A DNA stretch of 64,000 nt from positions 372,001-436,000 of the forward strand of contig JANFNE010000020.1 of assembly GCA_024867545.1 (NCBI GenBank), read 5' to 3'. The notes beneath the pieces were generated by a model. That model was given only the letters and a program-made list of their open reading frames with translations, was not told the DNA's origin and did no database searches. The stretch comes from Phytopythium helicoides. Taxonomy: Eukaryota; Oomycota; Peronosporomycetes; Pythiales; Pythiaceae. The position numbers and the translations under genes were made by a program. This document shows, piece after piece, positions 10,898 through 22,600 of the stretch (positions are counted from its first letter, which is position 1; each line of letters starts with the position of its first letter).

Positions 10898-12067
10898 ATG
10901 TTCGACCGCTTCCGCTTCGGCGCCAAGCGGGACTCGCCCGCCGCGCTCGACGCCTCGCAGCCCAAGCGCGCGAAGCGAGAGGAAGAAGGAGCAGAAGTGT
11001 CAACTGCTGGTGAAGAAGCCGATGGAGCAGCTGCTGAGAGCGAAGACGCCGCGGCGGCCGTCAAGTGGCGAGAGCGGTGGCGAGCTGTTTGTACCCAGTG
11101 CTTTGAGCGCTGCCAGCCGTGCGAGCACTTTCCAGAGCGTCGGCTGCGGCTGCTGATCGTCGGACACAATCCGTCAGACCACGCGTGGACGAGTAGGACT
11201 TGCTCTGGGATTTGACGTCGCCTGCTACGACGCTGGTGCTGACATTTGAGGGCGAAGGCGGATACTCGTACAGCAACCCGAGCAACCGCATGTGGGGCTT
11301 GCTGAGCGGATCGCTGCCGCCGCTCACGTGGACTGGTGTTGTGTCGGCGGGTGCGGCGATTGCAACGCAGAACCAGCTGCCGGACTGGATTGGGGTTGGC
11401 TTCACATCCATCGGCCTCGAGGTTGGGACTGTAGGGTGATTCACCTTCTCGCGGGGTTGTTTTTCTGAAGATGTGTGCGATGGCAGCCTGGGAACGACGC
11501 AGCCAAGTACGGCAAGGCGATCAGTACGTTTCATACAGCTGAAAATGCCTGGAGTGAGGCTCACCGTTTTGTAGTGTCCAGGTGGCGAGATGACTTCTTC
11601 CGGCGGCTGCGATTGCATGCGAAGCGCGTTTGTGAGGCGCAGCATTCTAGGATGAAAAATGATTCTGAAGAAACCCAACGATGTGAGCAACCACACGCCC
11701 CGATGATCATCGCGTTCTCAGGCAAGCGGCAGTTCACCTGGCTCTTCACGCCACCGCTCACTAAGGTTTGCTACGAATCCGGAGCAAATCGTCGGACCTT
11801 GAAAGTGACACAATTTCTGTTTGACAGCTTGAAAGCTTCGGCAAGCAGACACAGCTGCCCTCACTGTGGCCGCGTGAGCTAGTCGCTGACTCGGAGGTTT
11901 GGGTGCTCCCCAGCTCAAGTGGCCGCGCTGCCATGACCACGGAGCAACGTGTACGTCCATATCAACAGCTCGCCGAGAGGTTCCACCAGCTTTCATGGAG
12001 CGAAAGCGAGACACCATCATCGATAGTGGTCGTGAAGAGAGAGCTTTCTTTGCCCACATCTGAGTGA
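10898..12067 (+). CDS. Mismatch-specific uracil/thymine DNA glycosylase (TDG/Mug family)
   Basis: Four exons (10898-11192, 11258-11430, 11487-11765, 11828-12067; introns 56-65 bp) give 328 residues. The family removes U or T from G mismatches, starting base excision repair. A charged N-terminus with a basic cluster (PKRAKREEE, possible nuclear signal) precedes the catalytic fold. Joining exons 1 and 2 rebuilds the active-site loop LLIVGHNPSDHAWTS then GYSYSNPSNRMWGLL, matching the GxNPs...G..ysNPrNRFW signature of Mug/TDG. The Asp in NPSD sits where TDG-type enzymes have Asn, so chemistry may differ. The product-binding loop VWVLPSSSGRAAMT and PYQQLAERFHQL close the domain, as in Mug. Residues 160-220 contain a lineage-type insertion rich in charged residues. 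Probably nuclear or mitochondrial. Confidence 0.85.
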
Positions 12068-12173
12068 TAAAGCGTTGCAGAAACTCCAGAGGGAATATAT
12101 GTACTCGTTTATCGACGTCAAGACACACGAACGACCGCCGAAAGCGGTCAATGATACCTACGAACGCGAAGAA

Positions 12174-14706
12174 CTAGGAAGCTGGTGCCACGACCACGTC
12201 CAGCTCCAGTGCAACCGAAAGCATTTGCGCAATCTCGGCAATCGATGCGCGATCCTTGGGATCTCGTGCCACACAGCGAGCCACGGCTTCTCGGAGTCCG
12301 ACGGGCGCGTCGGCCGCCGGTTCTGGTGATCGCTTGCCGGCGACAACTTCTTGTGCGATAGTGATGTCGCCCAGTGTCGGCCCCTGGTCTTCTAGCACAT
12401 CGTCGAACACACGTTGGCGCAGCGAAATCTCACACATGAGCACACCAAATGCATAGACTTCCGCAGCCGCTGTTAATTCCCCGCCGTTGAGCAGCTCAGG
12501 CGCGCGAGACGCAATGTCGCCATCTCCAAACGCCACAACCGGCGTACGGGAGTCCCGCATTCGCTCTGCATAATCGAAGACGTCGATCTTGCATGTCAGA
12601 TCGTCGCCGCACAGCACACTCTTCGCTGTCAAGTGGTACGAGATCGGTGCAGGTGGATCCAGTGAGCGCAGATGCGCAAGTCCATTCGCAATGTCGGCGC
12701 ACATCTGCAATCGTTGAACCCACGACAGCTCGACCTTCTCGTCCAGAAGCACGGAGCGCAGACTGCCCTTCTCGAGCAACTCGACGACGATGAGTACGTC
12801 GTCCATCGACGTGAGGCACGAGCCGATGAACTCGACGATGTTCTTGTGCTTGAACGGCACGTAGGTCTCAAGCGCAGCGTTGAGGGCCGGAAAGGACAGG
12901 CGCAGCGCGTGCGGGTCGAGCTTTAGCGCCACCACCTTTCGCTCTTCGTACGTAGCACGCCAGAGGCCATGCGCCCCCATCTTGCGCTGCAGCGAGACCT
13001 TGTCCTTGCCGAGATCGAACGCCGGCAGGATCCCGACCTGGTGCGGCTCCTTGGGCACAACAGCCGACATCGAGCTCGAGCGTGCAACGCTGTTGCTGCT
13101 GGGGCGACGATTGTCGTTCCCGTCTCCATTGCCGCGCGCCGGTGACAGGAACACGTCCTGGTTGGATGACAGCGTGATCTGGTCGGCTGTGTTTTTGTTC
13201 ATGCGCTGCTTGAGCTTGCGGAAGAAGGTCGCGCCGACGACCATGACACCTGCACACACGCACGCGAGCACGATCGCAGCGGTCGTGAGCTTGCTCCCGC
13301 TCGATGCCGAGGTGGTGGTCGTGAGCGCGCTGGCCGAGCTGTCCGAGGCCGGCGGGGTCGAGGCGGGGCGACTCACTTGTGTCACTCGTGGAGCTGCTCG
13401 ATGTGAATCCGTCGCCCACGCTGTTTGTGGCTGGTGGGAACGGACGTGGACGGGCCAACCGTGAGTATTACGCGTCGGACTAGGCATCTCCACATGGAGC
13501 AGCGAGGTGGACGTACCGATGATGCAGAGCGGCAGGCCCTGCAGCGTCTCGGTCTTCTTGCACTCGGAGGACGTGGACGGTGAGACGCTGTTGCTGTTGG
13601 CGACCACGTCGAGGCCCTCGAGAACCGCGTACTGGCTGGTCGTGAGCTTGATGGGGCCGGTGATGTTGTTGAACTCGAGGATGCTGTGGAGCGGACAATC
13701 ACGACCAATAATGGGTCAGCCATACCGCAGCGAACAACTACAGATTGCGGGAGAGCATGCGAGAGCGACTCACATCTTGGACACGGGCGAGTCGAGCCCG
13801 AGGATGGCTGTCGGGAACTCGGAGATGTTGCTCTCGCGGATCACGCTGGCCAATGAAGAAAAGTCAGTGGGACAACGCTGTAGGTACATCCGCGAGCCTC
13901 GGCCGCCACGTACAAGTCGGAGACGTTGACCCCTGCGTCGATGTCGAAACTCTCGAGTGTCGAGCTCTGAAAAATTCTGCGGGTGGAACGGTGAGATATC
14001 AGCGCGCGATACATTAGTAGGCTGGAAAAAGGGGAAGAGGTGGGTGCAGCCACGCACATTTGGTCCAGGTTGATGCCGTCGGGCAGCCACGTCGCGCTCG
14101 AAACGGACAGGTCGAAGCCGGTCACGTATCTGTGATGAATACGATACCAAATCGTGTGAGCTCCGACCGATCGAACAGCATGTGCCTGGCGCTCGGACTT
14201 ACACGGCCGAGAGCTGCGTGAGTCCCGCGAGCGATCCGTTGGAGAACGCGAGCGAGGGTCCGTACTCCCAGTCCTCGTCGAGCGAAAAGTGCCTGCACGC
14301 CGCAAATATCGTCCACCATGAGCCTTCCGTCCATCCGCGTCCCCAAAGCCACCGCTCCGCCGACGCACACTAGCGATGGCGTCGCCGTCTCGTTCAGCCG
14401 CACGTCGATCTGCACGACGTCGACGTCGAGGTCGTAGTTGACGATGGCGTTGTCGAGCTGCGTGAGCACGTTTCCCCAGCTCGAGACGTTCCAGCTGGAG
14501 GCGCCCAGCGCCTGGAACTCGACCACGAGCTCCGCCGTGGCGTTCAGCGCCGCCACCACCTGCACCACGTCGCTCGCCGCCGCCTTTTGCTCCAGCGCGA
14601 ACGTCGCCACGCTCGCCTCGCCGCCCGAGTCGCTGCCGCTGCCGCGCGCCAAACCCACAGCCAGCGCCAGCGCCAGCGCCGAACGCCAGCGCACGCAGCG
14701 CGCCAT
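12174..14706 (-). CDS. LRR receptor-like protein with pseudokinase domain
   Basis: Start chosen at 14706 because it opens a classic signal peptide (MARCVRWRSALALALAVGLA). The ectodomain is spread over about seven short exons whose phases I could follow (for example donors at SLVCVGGA and LSAV, acceptors before YVTGFDLSV and VIRESNISEF). It is a small LRR-type domain. A single membrane helix (TTAAIVLACVCAGVMVVGAT) near 13210-13280 leads to a juxtamembrane Ser-rich linker and a kinase-like domain. The glycine loop is degenerate (MGAHGLW) and the VALK lysine is present. The catalytic loop reads SYHLTAKSVLC instead of HRDLKxxNVLL, and the DFG site reads DVFDYAE. The catalytic Asp is therefore missing and the metal-binding motif is altered, so I predict a pseudokinase of the tyrosine-kinase-like group. 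It likely senses at the plasma membrane and signals through partners. Exact exon borders are tentative. Confidence 0.75.
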
Positions 14707-15860
14707 TCGCTTCGCCTGTCGCCGCGAGGAGCGCCGACCGCCGCCCGGCACTTGCAGCGCAGCGCTTGGTCCAGGAAGCCAACGCCGTCTGTGCCTCGCG
14801 GCTCAAGGAGCCGGCGGGTACCCCCCACGGGTACGATAGTGGGTTCCATACTGAGCGCCAGTCAAGGGGGCGGAATGTAAAGAACGGGTGCACGCGCATA
14901 CAGAACGCAAGACGTTTTCGGGTGTGACGAGCGAAAGGACGCGGCGATGGAAAGGTCGGGGAGGTACGCGTGGTTACGTTAGATAGTATTTACTAAAAGC
15001 GACTTTCTTGGGGAAAGGTGCTGAACATACCCACTTCAACGTACCCATCGAGAAAGATTACGAGCGTCACCATGGGCACGGCGTCCAAACACTTACCGTC
15101 TGCTTTGCCCATGTAACTACACAGGAGCAGCGGACCTGATTGTACCTACTCAAGCGCCACTGCTTGTTCCGCCACCTATACGACGCCTTCGCCTCCAGGT
15201 GTGCTCGCTATGGAGTCCACCACTGTGATGCAACTCGTTCTCACTGTTGTCCCAACTCCAGCACTCATGTCGTTAATCATGTGAGTTGGACCGCTTGGAT
15301 GTAACCACAAAGGATGGCATCCTGCGCATGGTAGTAAAGAACGAGCTACTGGTGTCGTGACAGCGTCAAGGTGGCCGCAGTGAAAAGTCTTCTTTTTCCT
15401 ATTCCTGCTATGGCTATACTGCGCCAATTCTGTTGATTCCCCAGCTGAGTGCGGGCTCATAAAAGTGGACGGCGTCGGCAAGCAAGCGATTTGCTTTTGT
15501 ACAGGTGCCAGCAAACCAAAAAGACGACAGCGACGATAGCTATGATGAAGTGCTTCATAGCTGGACGCGAGAGCAAGACACTGATGTTTCACTGACTTTG
15601 GCGGAGTTGCATAGCCAATCAACGTCCTGGTACCTGATCCTCACTGCAGTTCCACAGAGAAGCCAGCAGAATTTGTCTTGGGCCACAAACAGAAATGTGG
15701 TAAAATTAGGCCGCCGAAGCACGTCTGAACAAGACTCGTTTAGACGTGCTTCGGCAGCTTACTTAGTAACCGATCACATTCACATCCAGCACCCGTGTCA
15801 GCACACAGTTGGACGTCAAACACATCACTTCCTTGTTGAATTGAAGACGATAACACCTAC
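14707..15860. other. Intergenic region with promoter of the receptor gene
   Basis: About 1.15 kb with no gene I can support. The right part contains an open plus frame (15505-16053) and a minus frame (15176-15622), but neither product has recognisable features. The plus frame could hold a 5' exon of the downstream LRR membrane gene. A strong hairpin lies at 15713-15755. Confidence 0.4.
15713..15755. repeat. Inverted repeat, 18-bp stem with 7-nt loop
   Basis: The left arm GCCGAAGCACGTCTGAAC (15713-15730) and the right arm GTTTAGACGTGCTTCGGC (15738-15755) are reverse complements at 17 of 18 positions and flank AAGACTC. It lies about 100 bp upstream of the likely start of the LRR membrane gene. 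Its function is unknown. Confidence 0.85.
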
Positions 15861-17984
15861 ATGCAGCGTGGCGCTTTTATTGCGCTGTGGATGCTGCTCT
15901 TTTTTCTGCATGCAGCCTGTGCAGCTTTCCTTGTCGCGAGTGCTTTATTGCACTGGTATTTGGATAGACCTATCATGTCTTACTTTGCTGATCTGCTGGC
16001 TCCTTCAGAGTATCGTCATTTGCGATTGTTTGGAACACTATGGGGGATTATAGGAGGTTTTCATGCGCTGGAGTGGCTTCGACTCGTAGCTACATCAATC
16101 CGAGCTCGAAGACTAGCCATTCCGTCAGTTGAAGGCATTGACATACTTTTTCGATGGATCAACCACTATGTGGTCGTGCCAAGTCGTCGCTTTGCACGCA
16201 GGCGAGTAGCTTAAGTAGAAACACAAAACAAGAGCAACCGATCCCATCGGCGCTTCAGTTCGCGACAATTGCTGTCGAGTGCGAGTGAGTTGTTTAGCAT
16301 TCGCAGCTCAAGGTTTGAATCTGTCTTTATCTTTCGTGAAGCTGCCGTCATCATGGCACAAATCTATCAGTGCAATATCTCGGATCGCGCATCCGTGGAT
16401 CAATCATTTGTCGGCTGCTTTGTTAGTTGTAAACTGCATCTCAGTAGCGATGCTGTACCCTAGGTTGCGGCAAAATCGCAAGGCCTCTCCGTTCTGCTTC
16501 CGACGGATATTCTGCAGCACGAAAATCTTCGCATGTCTTCACTAGACTGCTGTGTCATGTTCTCGACGGAATTATCACTTTTGCGCTTAGTGTAGTACTT
16601 CCGACTGCTACCTTTATGCCGTACCTTCCCGAGTACGATGCGGAGGCTATGAATTTCTCTGATGTCGTGCTCTACGGCGAGATTGAATTCCCAAATCTCG
16701 TCCGAGAGAGTCAAGCAGTGTTTGCTTGGTCTTGGATCGGTGGGTTTTACAAGCTGATCCCGCATGCGAGTCTGTATATTTGCCTACTTGTGATCGCCAG
16801 TGTCATGCGTGAGAATAACCAGAGCGCATTAAAAACCACGTCTGTTGCAGCTTTGCGGATCCATGTAGGTGCAGAAAAGACCCCAGGGACTGTTGTAGTT
16901 TCCAATCACACAGCGTTTTCTAAAACAGAAACGCCAAATGGTATCTCATCTTTCGATCAGTCGTGGGGTTCTCAAGCTGTAATGAGTCCCTCAGTGCGGC
17001 TGATGCAGAAAGTCACTCCACCAAGTTTTATGGCGATCGCGATCGCAATCATGGTAATTCACACCCGAGCTATGCTGATAAACGTTGCGGGTCGATCTTG
17101 GATCAAGTCTACAGCAGCAAATAGCTCGATCAGCAAAATGTGCGCACAGCCAGTGTATTCATGGTTCTCCTCCGGCTCCAGCTGCTCTGTCATCAAGTAC
17201 AACTGCTATCGCCAAGGTGTCGATACGTGATGTTTTTGATGCTCTTGATCCAAGCGTGGTCTCAAGCGTCGTTTTCATGCATTGCTCCGGTCTCATCGTT
17301 CCATCTTCAATCCAGAGGTTTAAGAATCTACTCGCATTTGAAATCTTCAACAGTACATTGGTGCAATGGGGTGCTGAGGCTGCATTGACAAATGATTTCC
17401 ACCCGAATATTGTTTACCTGGCGATGGCCCTTGTCAACATGACGGAGCTGCCGCCAGGAGTGTTACAGGCACCACTTCCTCGTCAGCTCCACGACATTGA
17501 GATCTCGAGAACGAATCTTACGGCGCTCCCACCATCTCTTCCTGATGTATGGGATCTTATTGAAGTACTAATCATTGAACACTCGCAACTTACCGAGGTA
17601 TCACGCGAGTTACTTTCCTTGCCTTCAGTGAGTACATTATCTCTCGCGGGTAATGAGATCACCAAGTTTCCAGACGATTTGTCTGACTTTCTCCCAGCGT
17701 ATTTCTACTTCGTGATTCGGCTGTCACAAAACCCTCTGACTTTACTACCAGAAACACTCCCTCCCGACGTATCTTTTGGGTTCTTGGGTCTGGAATACAC
17801 AAATGTTTCAGTGTTGCCCGATTGGGTATTCGAGCAGGTATACATAAAACTACTGCTGTACGGAACTCCAGCGTGCTCGGCACCGACGGAAAATTCTGCG
17901 ATAGAAGCTGGGTGCGCCATACGAAGCCAATACATCAACGGCTTTTATCCTTTTGCATTTGTAAGCTCTCGCCGCGAGTTGTAA
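15861..17984 (+). CDS. Leucine-rich repeat multi-pass membrane protein, frame-disrupted
   Basis: Resembles a family of LRR transmembrane proteins I associate with oomycetes, function unknown. I start at ATG 15861, which opens a hydrophobic segment (MLLFFLHAACAAFLVASALL). An intron probably begins near 16206. Further membrane segments follow (HLSAALLVVNCISVAML, ASLYICLLVIASVM). After a Cys/Trp motif (YSWFSSGSSCSVIKYNCYRQ) come about six LRRs, seen as FKNLLAFEIFNSTLVQWGA, LHDIEISRTNLTALPPSLP and VSTLSLAGNEITKFPDDL. To read continuously it needs frame changes near 16395, 16470 and 17205, each by one extra base, with no credible intron at those points. It is therefore either a decaying copy or carries assembly indels. 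The C-terminus ends with a Cys pair (TPACSAP, EAGCAI). Confidence 0.55.
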
Positions 17985-18240
17985 CACGAGATTTCGTTTC
18001 CTTCGCACAGAGTGATTTGAGTGATCGGAGCAAGTTTTATAAAGTCACGGAAGTAGCTCACATACCCCAATTATTGAGACATCGGACGCAGTTTTGATCG
18101 TGGTCAAAAGCAATCGCCAACACTACACGAAGAAAATGGCTACGTTGAAGTGTCATGGTCATGGTCAGTAAATATTCCAAGCTAGTGTGGCATTTTCAGC
18201 TACTTCATCACTGTGAATGGTTGAGTGCTCTCGATAAATA
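17985..18240. other. Spacer between LRR gene and TrmO-like gene
   Basis: AT-richer spacer of about 250 bp holding the end of the LRR transcript and the promoter of the next gene. No motif recognised. Confidence 0.4.
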
Positions 18241-19509
18241 ATGGTCAAGAGCAGCTGGTCGCTGCTGGCGCTGGCGGCTGCGGCGCTGGGCGCGGGCCTG
18301 GCGCTCGGCCGCTTCCTGCGCGCGGGGCAACGGAGACGCAAGCGCAGCGGCCGGCGGTGCGGGCGACGCGCTCATCAAGGAGCTGGAGCAGGAGATCGAG
18401 CGCCAGAAGCGGCTGCGCGCGCAGGAGCGCGCCGGCCGCACCAACGCCGAGCGGGTGCGCGGCTGCCGCTGCTCTTGAGGCTGATGGCGGAGCTGACAGA
18501 CTCGGCGACTGCAGGAGGCGCGTGAGGCGCTGCAGCGGAGACAGGAGGCCGAGGGGTACGCGTTCGAGGGCGTCGCGTCCGTGGACTCGTGCTTCGCGGA
18601 CCGGCGCGGCACGCCCCGCCAGGGATCGCTCGTGCCGGCGGCCAAGGCCTCTATCCGCTTCCGGTCGAACAGTACCGCCCGCTGCGCTCGAGGGGCTCGA
18701 GCAGTACAGCCACCTGTGGGTGATATTCGTCTTCCACGAGAATACGAATGCGGCGGGAGCAGCCAAGAAGTCCACTTTCCCAGGCCAAGATCGCGCCGCC
18801 TAGGTAAGTGGTGACGCTCCGGACTGGTGTGCGTGGATGGAAAGCTGATGGTGGAGGGAGCAGGCTTGGAGGAAAGAAGGTTGGGCTCTTCTCGACGCGC
18901 ACGCCACACCGACCCAATTCGATCGGCCTCACCGTCGTCAAGATTGACGCCGTCCACGGGTGCGTCATTTCCAAATTGATAACGTGCTGTCTTGATGAAG
19001 AGCTGACCGTCTTACCTCTCATGTGCAGTCGAACTATCGATATCAGTGGGCATGATCTAGTCCACGGCACGCCGGTTCTCGACGTCAAGCCCTACGTGTT
19101 TGCCGACTATGTGGACGGCTACCAGTGTCCGTCGTGGGTCAACGATGTGTTGGATGCCGAGCGCCAGGTTGAGTTTTCCGACCAAGCTGCAGAAGAACTC
19201 GAGCGGATCATCAAGCAGCGCCGCTCTAAATTCTACTCGACAGTGGCAGATCTGCGTCGCGCTATCGAGCAGATGCTCGTGTTGGATATCCGTAGCGTAC
19301 ACCAAGGCCGCGGTGCTGGAGCTAGTGGCGAGGCGCAGCGGTTCGAGTGCCGCTTTGACGTCGTCGCAATTGAGTTCCGGACGCTTGAACACGCTATCGT
19401 CGTCGAGCGGTGCGCTCCAATCGAAAGTGAGGCTAGCACTCGCGAGAACGGCGGCATTGCTGATGCTGCTGCTGCTGCTGTTGCAAACTCGAGCATCGAA
19501 GAGAGTTAG
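18241..19509 (+). CDS. TrmO-like tRNA (m6t6A37) methyltransferase with N-terminal membrane segment
   Basis: The TrmO/YaeB family methylates t6A37 of ANN-decoding tRNAs using AdoMet. Signature segments are all present: FEGVASVDSCFADRRGTPRQ, then LEGLEQYSHLWVIFVFHEN, then AKIAPPRLGGKKVGLFSTR, then TPHRPNSIGLTVVKIDAV, then ISGHDLVHGTPVLDVKPYV. Introns are seen at about 18452-18514, 18804-18863 and 18960-19028. The N-terminus (WSLLALAAAALGAGLALG) is a hydrophobic helix, unusual for this soluble enzyme, followed by a coiled-coil Arg/Glu-rich stretch. To join the conserved blocks, one extra base must be skipped near 18328 (a GGGG run), near 18660 and near 18780, so the gene is frame-disrupted as sequenced. 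Downstream of 18804 the frame is intact. Either sequencing indels or a decaying copy would explain this. It converges on UGGT with a spacer of about 100 bp. Confidence 0.7.
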
Positions 19510-19611
19510 AGATGTTCAATAGAGAAACAACGAATGCATTCACATGAGAATCTCTCCAAGCGAGCTTTCTACTTTGCAAGTAAAGCGTCACGGATATCTC
19601 CATAGAGAAAC

Positions 19612-22600
19612 TCAAACGGACGGAGCTTGAGCCAAGTGGCGCTCCTCGGCCTCCCGGATCTCGGCATCAAGCTCCAGCCACGACTCGTTGAAGAGCTCAC
19701 CGGCAATCACACGCTTGGCCATGTCGAGCTTGGGCTCCTTATGCTTGGGGTTGTTGCACAGGTCGATGGTCTTGGCGGTCGCCTTAGTCTCATCGCTGCA
19801 CCACGACTCGCACCAGAGCCATTCCTGCGGCAGCGAGAAGATCGGGATTTGGTGCTGTGTGTAATTGGGCAGATCCTGGTCAAGATTTGCCAGCGAGTTT
19901 GGGTCCGCGCTAAGCTGGCTGTACACTGCGCGCAGCATGTCGCCGGCAGCCATCTGGCGGAAGACGGCGAGGTCGACGACATACAGCGCACTGATGTGGT
20001 ACGGTCGGCCGCGAAGATGGTCCTTCCAGTAGCCCGCGCGCCAGAACTGGAAGCCAACGTTTCGCGAATCACAGAACGGCGTGTAGGCGTATGGAGCACC
20101 CTTCAGATCCATCTCCCACAGCTCCTTCAAGTCAGCTCGCACGACCTGGTCAGCATCCACGTAGATGACCTTCTGGACGCCGAGCGGGAAAAGCACGTCG
20201 AGGAAGAGAATCTTGTATCCCCAGATGATACGTTGCTTTTCCGTTTGCGCACGCAGCCAGTTTGGCCACTTGTAGGTCACGAGGCGAATGTCCATGCCAA
20301 ACTCTTCGCGTAGGGCTGGGATGGCGTTCTTGAAGTTTGGCGACAAAAAGTTCTCTAGGAGCCAGAAGGTGACAGGGTTATTGGTCCGCTTGAGCACGCT
20401 AGACATCATGATTTTGATGAACCTCTCGTAGAGGAAGCCCGACGCAACAGAAAACACGTGAATCGTTTCTCCCGTTCGTCCCGATTGGTTTGCAACTGGC
20501 GCAACCACATCTTCGGTCGGCTTCTCAGGCTCCTTTTTTCCCATAAACGACAGCATCGAGCTCCAGTAGGAGTTGAATGCACCGGCGTCGGACGCAATGG
20601 GCTCGACGTCCGACTTGGAATCAGCGCTTGTCCCAGATGGTGCAAGAAGTTGCTCCATCTCCTTGCCCTCCTGCTTCCGCACCATCAGTTGCGCAATGTG
20701 CGAGCCAAAGTCCTGCACAGAGATAGGAAGAGTCTCGATCTTCGCCCCAGTTTTGCGATCGATAAACTCGAACAAATCAGCGGCGCGCCCGCGAGCCAAG
20801 TGTAAGGACCACACACCAGGGGTTGCCTGTAGCTGGAAGTAGCCAAGATTTTTCATCACCAGCGTATCGCGATGAAAAGTGAGCGGACCAAGTGTACGGT
20901 CGAGCACAAGCTGAAGTCCGTTCGGAGGAGCAAACTGGTCAAAGGTTGTGTCAAAGCACTGCCCATAGACCAGCAAGCTCTCCAGGTGGAATCCAGCGCT
21001 CTTTGTCGACCGCGCGTCAGATGGAATGTTCGGGTCGACACGAAGATTGTCGAGGTCATCAACTGCACGCTGAACCTGAACGTTCCAAGCCTCTGGTGTC
21101 TCCATCTTCATTGTCAGAATCGGCTGAAGCGGCAGCTTGCGGAAATGGATTTTCGCATCAGCAAACGAGCGCTTCTGCTCAAATAAGTAGCGATAAAAGC
21201 GTTGAAGTGGAAGTGCATCATAGCCGGCTTCGGGGAGGAGCACAAGTTCGACAGATGCATTCAGCTGGCGATGAAGCATGCTCAGGATCGAACTCATCAT
21301 TTGAGCAGCCTCGGAGAGCGGGTCAACATACGCAACAACTTGAAGCGCAGGGTCGCCAGCAAGTGTCACGGTATTCTGAGCCTCAGGGCTTACTTCAAGC
21401 TTTGAAGTACGCTTCGCTTCGAGGTATCGATCCACCACACCACAAGTCTTGACAACCGTAAAACTGATCTTATCCGCTTCTTCCGCAGTAAGCTTTGAGT
21501 GACGATCAATGAGCGCCTTCGCCACAGGCTGACTACGATACTTCGTGTCATAAGTAGTCAGAGTTGCCACATCCTCGCCTGTAATCGGGGATGTTGGCAA
21601 ATCGACGCGCAGTCCGTTCAAGAACAAATGTGACGGCAAATTGCTAACGTGTGCCCCTGGGAACCGAGAGTGCAGTAGCGAGTTCAGGGTTCTCAGGGCA
21701 TCGCGCTGCGACGCAGTTACCCACTCAGCAGGATCCTTCGCTTCAATGATCCGCTTGATATTTGCGGCTACCGGGTCGTCCGCTCCGATTTCCTTGTCTG
21801 TTGTCATTTTATCGAGGATCCACTTGAGCTTCGCCTGCGTCGCCTCGAGTGTCTTACGCTTGATAACGCATTGTAGGGCTTCGTTAACAAAGTGCAGGTG
21901 CGCTTCAGTATCAGAATTGCCAGCAGCAAGTAGGATGGCCGCCGCAAGCTCTCCGATAGGAGTTTGTGCCTCAACACCATGCGTCGTGAGGATGAGTGGA
22001 ATGACACCAACACGCAGCTCACGCTGGGAGTCTTCTGCAGTTGCCTTGATGAGTTGGTACACGTGCTCGGCGTCTATCGGGTCGCTCAGGTTGGCAGGCA
22101 TGATCACAGAGTGCTTCTTTGGGATTGTCCGCGATCCTGGTGCGTGAAGATACGTGAGATGCTCCCGGAGCGCGAGTTCAAGCCGTCCGTCAACATCGCT
22201 GGTAAGCATGTGCTCAGACGGAGGAGCTGCCGGTTGACCTCGAAGCTTGGAGTCATGTTTGTCAAGAATAGGCAAGTATGCTGGGTATGTCTCTTGGTTC
22301 GCCAGCAGCTCTTCGACAAAGTCGGTAGCTTCGTTTGTCAGTATATCGCGACGCGCCAAATCGATGAAAAGTGGCTGGTCACGGTATAGATGAGTCATGA
22401 TGTTCTGCTGCAGATCAATGTCTTTCTGAAGAACACCATTGAAGAGGCAAGTCTCGAACGGTAGATGTTTTTTGTGAATGTACGCTGTCATTGCAATCAC
22501 CTCGTCATCGAACCGGTCACCACGAAGGACTGTAAGAGCCTCTTCTTCGTTCTCTGCCGCATCACCGAGGCTGAATGTCGCGTCAACGTAAGCGTTGATA

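Noticed and set aside
18325..18785. Programmed +1 frameshifting in the TrmO-like gene
   Set aside because: No shared slippery heptamer or stop codon at the break points. Indels or decay explain it more simply.
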